Assembly: GCA_911728455.2 (NCBI GenBank)
Contig: OU452228.1
Coordinates: forward strand, 17,676,698-17,740,697
Source: Marthasterias glacialis
Lineage: Eukaryota > Echinodermata > Asteroidea > Forcipulatida > Asteriidae
Direction of reading: 5' to 3'
DNA length: 64,000 nucleotides
The notes beneath the pieces are model-generated. The model was given only the letters and a program-made list of their open reading frames with translations. It ran no database searches and had not been told where the DNA came from. This document shows positions 11,201 through 20,200 of this stretch, piece after piece (the stretch's first letter is position 1; every line of letters begins with the position of its first letter). The translations under genes and the position numbers were made by a program.

Positions 11201-14200
11201 AGTCTACACAGTGTTTCAAGTTCCTACACAGTGTGGACATCTTTTGCTATCAGGTCCACACTTCGTATGTAGCGCTTAAACACAAACACACACACACAAC
11301 CTTATGGATCAGGTTTGTGGGGTCCTGCCATTGTTGGTCTATTCTTCCCTTTTCTGAAGAATTTCTCTGTGGGGTCCAAGTTGAACAAAGAAAACCTTGC
11401 GGGTCGTTTGTTCCCTCGTGTAAAAATACCCCATAAGGGTCCATCTGTAAACCCACAAAGGAACATAACTGACACAGGCGACAAAATAGTTTCCATTACA
11501 ACAGGCACCAGTTTGGTAAGGACGACTTACACAACTTTGACGAGGAATGGTAACAGTTGAAACACTTGAGCTTTCAGGGCAGTAGTTTCTTCTGCGAGCC
11601 ACACACACAACACTCTGACGGCGGCTACGACTAGCGGCTGGTCAGCCTGAAATATCAATAAATAACATTTGAAGCTTTGAATGGTGAGAAATCATAGAAA
11701 AAAAACAAGAACAATTCTGGCAAATGGTTTGCTGTATACTGCCAAGCCTGTGATGGTCCCATGAACAAGGTTTTTAAAGGGTCCAGGTTAGCCTAGTGGT
11801 GCCTAGATCTGGAGGCCTTTCACTTTCATATAAATACGGCAGTGATGTCCTGGATGTGAGGGTCTGTTTCAGAGGGTGGACAATTTCAGAGCCCCATGAT
11901 TCAAATCTTACCTGTAAGAAGTTACTAATCTCACCGGATTAAAATTCCATGGCCGCATACAATTTTTTGGCGGTGGGTTTTGGACATAAGATATTCTTCA
12001 TAAATCCGTAATTTTCATGAAATAATTCAGCTGTCAACATTAAATATTTCTGCAAACTTTAAACACAGTTCATCAAGCAAACCTATTACGCGTGTGTTTG
12101 CGTGCCACTGTACACTGACCGCACAGCACACTATACATGCGGATGAAATACGCGCAACTGTCCTGCGCCAACACGCTAGTGTATACATATGCATGACAGG
12201 CATGTTTGAGAGAACAAACAAAATGGAAACTTTTTAACACTGAGAGCTGAATTATTTCATGAAAATGATGGATTTATGAGGAATATCTGACATCCAAACC
12301 ACTGTATGCAGCCAGGGAATGTCAATCTGGTGAGATTAATAGATTTTAACAGGTAAGGTTTGATTTATGGAGCTCTGAAAATTTCCTCCCACATCTAAAA
12401 CTGATATTTCTTGATCATCTTCTCTACACATGTATCTTCAGACCTACGCGTTACAGTGATACTCACTTTTGAGGATCCGTTGGTTTTATATCAAGAAAGA
12501 TTTAACTAAACAAACAAACAAATAATCACCTACCCAAACAAATGTATAAATAAATAAAACAAACAACACATCAAATCAACTCTCTCACCCAAGCAGTGTC
12601 AAACTGAGCCATCTGCAAGTAGTACATAACAGCCCCAAATGCACCTGTCATTGCTGTGTGTAGTTGTACAACTTGCCGATCTTCCAACGCTAGGATAGGA
12701 CCGCACGTCAAGAACTCAATACACTGCTCTAGCAGGCTGAAGCAAGCCACCAGAACCGAATCTTTAGAGGATCGCTGAGGGAAATATAAATACGACGATA
12801 AAAATACTGATGATCACACTTTTCTGGAATGGAAAAAAGATTTACATACAGGAGAACTTGTTGCATCAAGAAAAGTCCCTTAAGAAAGTCTACAATTTCT
12901 CAGGGAGTAGTTTTTAAATAACGGTAAAAATGCATTCAGCATTTTTGTATGAATTCCTATAGGCAAAGTTTTTGTCTGACTGAGACGAAAACTGATTTTG
13001 GATCTTACTTCATTTAATATTTAAAAACGATAACAGTTCAGGCAGAAATATTTCAAGGAAAGTTCTCTACCATCATTATTTTCATACCATGTAAGGTATA
13101 CATAAATCTGTGAACATTTATGTTTTTCTTTTTACCAATGTTGAGCTGGGGCTTTAAAAAAAAAAAAAAAAAAAATACAAAAAAAAATCACTATTTGTCC
13201 TCCCCTTTCCCGACATCCTTTTTATTGTTCTGAACATCATAAACGAAACAGTAAATACAAAGTTACTGCTTATTAAATTTACATTTATTTCAAATATAAA
13301 GGATATTTCTTCTGAATAATAAGACGCAAAGCTAGTTTTCTCCTCACATATTTAGGGTCAGGGCTTTCCAGAGCCATTCTTGTCTCCACACAAGCTAAGT
13401 GAATCAGTAAGAGGAGGAATTTCTTATCAAGTTGACTTGGTCCAAGAGCCCATCCTATTCCTTGCTGGTTGACCATGGTGGATGCCAGACGCAAAGCTGG
13501 GTCTCGGTACTTCTCAACTACGGAGTTGACAAAGGAAAGAATACAATTAACTTTTATCAATCAATCAGTTGCTCAATCAATCAAATCAATCAATTAAATC
13601 AAATTAATCAATCAAATCAACAACAAAAATAATAAATCAATAAAAAAAAAAAATAATAATATAAAAAAAAGCAAGCATGCAACCACGCAAATAAATCATT
13701 AAATAATTTAATAAAAGAAATAAATTTTAAATAAATAAATATTTCCATCCATCTATCTTGTAAGGTGTCAACCTAACGGTCATTGCTCATAGCATCATAC
13801 ACTAAGCCCTCTGGAATACATATTATTAAGCAGAAGAATTGAACACTTGAGGAACTGTATTCCTGAAGAAATTCGAACATTGCTGTCGTGCGAGTCAATT
13901 AAAATCTTCTTATAAAAGTTTTCTCCTCTCCCATTATGTGGCATCGTTCTCTTCTAAGCCAGTCAGTTCAGCTCTTATCATCCTGTCTTTTTTTGGTTTT
14001 GATTTTTTCATCATCAATCTACTTAATAGCCCCGCCCGTTTGGAGATATTCCTCTTATCGCATCCACAGTCTGTTTGTTGTTTTGTATCACCTGTTTGTC
14101 TTGTCTCCATGTTTGTAGTTTGTCAGTCTAGGGTTTCTTCTACAAAGCCTTGGCTTAATCTGACAGCCTCGTATTATCTTTAATGATGGTCTACACAGAT

Positions 14201-17200
14201 TTATTTATTCCCCTTCATTTGCTGTTCTTATTATTTCATCTGATCTTTAGTTTGGGTCTACACAGATTAATTTATTCCCCTTCATTTGCTGTTCTTATTA
14301 TTTCATCTGATCTTTAGTTTTGGTCTACACAGATTATTTTTTTCCCCTTCATATGCTGTTAATATTATTTCATCTTATCTATGTAATAATTTGAATACAT
14401 GTTTAGTTTGGACAAAAGTATGAATGGAATAAATGTTGGCTGGAATTGAATTGAATTAAAAGATGGATATTGAAGATGAATGGTGTTGTAAGGAAGATTT
14501 TTCCATATCCTAGGTGCAGCGACAGAAAAGACACAATCCCCCAAACTGTGTTTGCTCCTTGGCATGAAAAATACTAAAGTTTGGGAACAAGTTTTTTGAT
14601 TGATTCTGAATGGTCAAACAATAGGAGCATTAAAACTGAAAAATATTCACTTACCAACTTTACTCTTGAGAATGTCACTTACTCCTTGAAATATAAATTG
14701 GCTCCACTCCGACTGTTCCATGGGGACCTAGAAGATATGATAATATTTAACCTTGACAGAAGAAAATCATGTTGAACAATTTTCCAAATGCCTAAATGGG
14801 AGAAAGGGGGAACACAAGCTTTGTTGGCAGTTGGGCAAACAAAACAAAATCAACCAAAATTACATAGAATGCATGAAAAAAGGCCTTTTAAAACCATAAC
14901 AGATGAAAAAAGTACATCATCAATAGGAGAAATTTGGACACTAGGTGGCAGCAGACTTACCAGGTAAATCCATTGTTCTCGGAAATAAGTGCACGCTTAG
15001 AACTTTGAAAACAACTGACAATTACCTGGTATGTCTAGTATCTCAAAGTCTCCTATTGCAGCAACTTAATCTGACGAACAACCATCTGCATATCGCAAGA
15101 TAACGAGGAAAATGCTAAAGATAAAAGGGCAACCTAACTACAACAATAAATTACTGACTTACCTCACTGGAAGCTGATAGCAGTCTAGACAGAGTCTCAC
15201 ACACTTCAAATTTAACATCATCCTGAACAAATAATCAGTGGAAAAAAAAAATCAAAAAAATTTGAAGAATACATGAAACACAAACTATTTCACTATGCAT
15301 GGTTTTAAGAAATTTACAGAAAATTGCCTTTTTTGTTACAAACCTTTGTTCTGACATTGAAATATCACGACGAGAATCACTACCAACATATTAATGTTTA
15401 TTAAAAAAAATATCTAAATATGTATCCAGTTAGTTTCCCCTTGGTTTTTTTTCTTTTTGAGGGCGAGGAAGCTCTGGGCAGTAGCTCTAACTAGCAAACA
15501 TGTAGGTACAACCGTGTGTAAAAAAACTCTTTTGGGAGGAGTGTTGGCTCTGAAAAGAGCCACTGGTGTGGTCTTGACATTTCAAACAGCATGCTCTGCA
15601 TGTCTTCTCCGGAAGGCGAGATGAGCAGAGTTCGAAATGTAGAGACCACCTTAATGGCTCTTTTCAGAGCCAACACTCCTCCCTTAAGAGATTGACACAC
15701 GATTGTACCCGCAAGTTTACTGGTAAAGGTTACTTCCTATCAGTCGCACCATGCAAAGCTTCAAACATCACTTACGGCTACTCTACTTCAACATTTCAAT
15801 CTACACACCTGGTACTCCTGAAACTGCCTCCCCAATTTGCTCAACAGTGAATACAGCTGGGCTTTATTCAGCTTCCACATCTGACCTCCGCAATAATGAA
15901 GCAAAATCAGCAACAACTCTTCAGCTTTATCACAGTCTGTAAAAATTACAAGACAAACGTAATTTTTCTTGTTCATGTCGAGAGGTGGGACGGGGAGAAA
16001 TTCTTAATTTTTTGCAACTCTGATCATGAAAACTTTTATGATTTGTTATTTGACAAAAAAGCAAAATTCATGACTTATTGAAAATGTTGCCAAATCCCCT
16101 CCCCCTAAAAGAAATTCTTCAATCCAGGGCCTAATTTGATAGTGCTGCTTAAGCACAAAAAGTAGCTAAGCAAAACAAAATCATGGTTAACAAAATAAGA
16201 TTACCAGCCAAAATAAAAGGTCACATGTACCACTGATGACTGGTTTCCTGCTTATTTTTGCTGAACAGAAAAATGCGAAGCACCATTGTCTGCTTAAGCA
16301 GCTCTATGAAATTGGGCCCACACTAGTGGAACATATTTCAAGAAATTACAAAAATTATTCAACAGTTTGAACTGGAAAACTTGCCAACAACTTGTGGAAT
16401 TTCTAAGCTTTTCAATGCACTGTTTCCCTAGTTCTATGGAAGAGGAAGAAAATCTGGGTGACTGGGATGGGAATCGAACCTTCCATATATTAGAGAACTA
16501 TCTCTCTTCCAAGATCTTCAAGTACAGTAAAACCATACACTCACCATAATATTGATCCCCAAATGCTTGACAAAGTAGCGCAACAATCTCCTGACTGCAA
16601 AAAATCTTCCTGGGTTCTTCCTCCATTGCCATGGCAACCAGGATTTGATAAGTTTCATCAATCATATGCTTCTCATCGTCCTCAACTGATGTTCTAAATT
16701 AAAGAGCAATGAAAATTTATATTATTAGAGTTGTGGGGACTCCTTATTGTTGTTCTATTGTTCCCTTTCTATTGAATTACCTTGTGGGGACATGGTTTGA
16801 CGGAAAAAAACCGTTGTGGGGACCTTTGTTACATTGTATGTCCCCACAACGGCGTGTGTGCCTACCCACAAATGTTTACAGATTTGCACACAACTTACAT
16901 TTAAAGGTATTTTTGTTAATTTTTAGCTAAATTTTAATCATTCTTATTACCAACTCATAATTAATACATTTTTGGTTAAACTGTCACTTAAGTTTCACTA
17001 TTAAATTACTAGAGTGGCTTGTAATCGTATTTTATTGAAGTATAAAAGTATTCTATATCGTAGAGTCGTATTCACGGCAAGTCATAAATGCTATGCCAAA
17101 AAAGTGTATGTTGGCATCTCTGTATCCATCGTCAAAGTAATGTGCGTCACCATGGAGATAGCCAGAACAATGCGTCATGAACATGTATGACAATTATAGA

Positions 17201-20200
17201 TACAAAATGTTTGTTTTCACAGTGTAATATGAGAAGCCATGGAATTACCTAGTAGATTTTATTACAGTAATTGCTTCAAGCTCTGGGTGGGGGGGGGGGG
17301 GAAGTACTCAGCCAGAAAACCATCTTTCTTTAGTCTCTTGTGACTCAAGGGCTCAAAATTTACACTGGACCGCAGGCCCGAGACTTGTGATTTTTAAAGA
17401 GATGCCAACCTTTGTCTACAAAAGATAGTATTTTCGAGGCAAAAATAGTATTTTGTGAAAAAGGCAATATTCTTTAAAAGAAAAAGATTGACAACAGTAT
17501 CAACGCCAACACAGAAATTCATGTGATGATTGACATCACGCTCGAGTTCAAGTTCTACATTTTTGTTGGCCTTATGTGAAGGCTACATACAGGCCCATTC
17601 ATCAACCCCCGAAAAGAGGAAAGCTAATATTTCCAGTGTGCCTTTTGAAATGCAAAGTGCCAATATGATGCTTAAGCATGGTTTAATTTCTAAATGCAAA
17701 GCGTAAATATGATGGTTAACCATGGTTTAATGGGAAAATAGAAATTTTATTTCGGCTGCACAAAAAAGTTTTTTTTAGCATGTTGGCCCCGCGATTTGCG
17801 CTAGATTGTGCAATGGGGAGAACTGATACTGCAATTTTTTCAACAAAATGCTTTTGTTTCTGATCCATTGTTTGTTAATATTAATTCAATGAACAGTTAC
17901 AATGCTCACATTTGCACAGCACACACGCCATCACAACTGGCCAGTGAAATTTTAACAACTTTAGCAACAGGACTTCCCTCAACCTGCTTTTCCAACCGAT
18001 TCTATTTCCATCCAGTGTGTTCTTTATGCCTTTTATCAAAAGTTTTCTTCAGATCTTTGCCTCCATTGCGACCAATGATATCTTTTCTTTCCATTTATCT
18101 CAAGTTGGTGCGGTGATGTTTCACTGCACACTGCATGCTTCTTGCAGATAAAAAAATTCTCAAAATGTCTGTTTCCTGCCGTATCCCAACATGTGAAGCA
18201 TTAATAGAAAAACTCCGGAGCCAGTCTCTGCACATGTACTTTAAAAAATACTGTACAAGGAGCATCATGTCTGTGTCTAGACTGCGTAATGCCTTTGCAC
18301 ATTTAAAATGTGGTGGTTGAAAAAAGAGAAAATCTTTTTTTTCATTTTCAAACTATCGTATTTCAATATGAATAAACTTATTATCGTATTTTACCATTTT
18401 TATCGTACCAAATTTGACAAAATCGTACTGGTTGGCATTTCTGATTTTAGCTACGGGCCAGTAAACTCATGACCGGACAAGTTCAGCGTTTTTTTTTTTT
18501 GTTTTTTTTAAATACCTCACCGTGTATTACATTTCATCAAACAGAATTCTGTTAAAATGTTAACTTCAAGTCTGAATGGTTTCTTTCAATTCTGTTGGGT
18601 AATAAAGTATACTAATGAGATAAATGTTGCCTTAGTTAGGTGCTTGTTAAAATAAAAATAAAACCAGTTTATTTTGATTCTGGTCTTGTCAACAAAAAAT
18701 TGGCCCCATTAAAAATTTTGAACCACAATCCCTGACGTGTGTACATCAGAATGATGTTGGCAATTTTGGGTTCCCATTAATACTGCTTTAATGTGTGAAG
18801 ATAACCAAATCATGCACTCTGAACAGGTCCCAATGTAAGAAAATGCTTGCGACTCGGAACATGTCCGCACTGACGGCAGCGGTTACTGCTATAACAATTG
18901 CTAAGGGTGTTGCTATGGGTCAAGCTCCAGTCGCAGCTACTAACAGTAAATTAAAAAGTATGGCCTGCAAGTTGCTCAGTGCCTTTGTATACAAAAGACG
19001 GATGAAACAGATTCTCCGAAATCAAAATACATGTGTTTAAATAGATGCTAAATTTTGCATCGGGGAAAAGAAAATTATTTGTGTTTTTACCCATACACCG
19101 ATGTGTCTAAAGCACAGTATACTCAGTACTTTCCCCCGAGTCTTGTGAAAAAAAAAATCCACATGCATGATACTCAGGTGGGATTCGGACCCATGACCTT
19201 TGCCATTCTAGAGCAGATGTCTTATTACTTGACCACCGAGCTTGCCTGGTAGCTACAGGAAGTTTGAATCCTACATTTTAGCAGAGGGTGTCGCAACAAT
19301 TTTAATGGGTGTTAAATGTGCATTGGTGTATGGGTAAAGCACAAATAATAAATACATGTAAAGTCCACTTCATACTTCACGCGAATGTGAAGTGAATTTG
19401 ACGTCACTTTCCTACAATCGCAGCGAATTTCGCGAAAAGTTCAACCACCTTTTAACTTGTCTCGAATTTGTGACATCACATTCGCTTCGCCGTCGCATTC
19501 GTGTGAAGTATGAACCGGGCTTAAGGCATCCAGACATGCCTGTCTGGATTATTATTATTAATAATAATAATAATAATAATAATCCAGACAGTGTACAGAG
19601 TAAATAACTTACTTGCTTCCATTGATAATCTCCATGAATACCGGGATCTGACTGATCATTTTTAAGTGAGAAGCGAGATCAGGGATTGTGATGAAACATC
19701 TGAGAAGTGTGATGGCTAAACTGCGATACATCGGTCCATCTTCCCGCTTGGGATTATTGGCTGCAGAGACAGAAACATAAGTAACAATGGAAAGTAAACA
19801 ATAGAAGAAGTTAAGGGGTGGGTAGGGTGTGGCGCATTACAATTTTCATGTGATAAACCACAAGGGAAACTGACTGGGTAAATCTAGTTTCCCTTGTGGC
19901 TTATGACTTGATATTTGAAATAAAAAGTTGCATCCCTTTTAGGTAATCCCTGTCCTGCCACTTCCCAGGTTGTATCGTAAGCTTGGGTGTGATCCTCAGT
20001 ATACGGCAGTTTCAGGTTGTCATAGCTGTATGGCTTCTGACTGGCACCCCCAGACAAACACATTGACAACATAGGGAGACCGCCAACATTAGGGCTAGAT
20101 AACTCAGTTGGTTGAACACCGGCACGTTGATCCGGGGGTTGCAGTTTCAAATTCCGTTCTCATCAATTTTTCTTTGTCCACCCAAAAGTTGCATTACAAT

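Noticed and set aside
11281..11300. CA-repeat as a possible Z-DNA or regulatory tract
   Set aside because: Only about 8 CA units, common in such genomes, with no further context.
13283..13347. Extension of NCDN exon 8 to the in-frame stop (KYVRRKLALRL...)
   Set aside because: The frame is open, but GTGAGG is a good donor and homology resumes exactly in phase in exon 9.
17808..18116. 102-codon plus-strand frame
   Set aside because: It lies inside the nested transposon. It may be a decayed fragment, but no transposase motif (DDE, BED or zinc finger) was recognisable.
18795..19040. 81-codon plus-strand frame, alanine- and lysine-rich
   Set aside because: No match recognised, no splice or promoter context, and it lies in an NCDN intron beside repeats.
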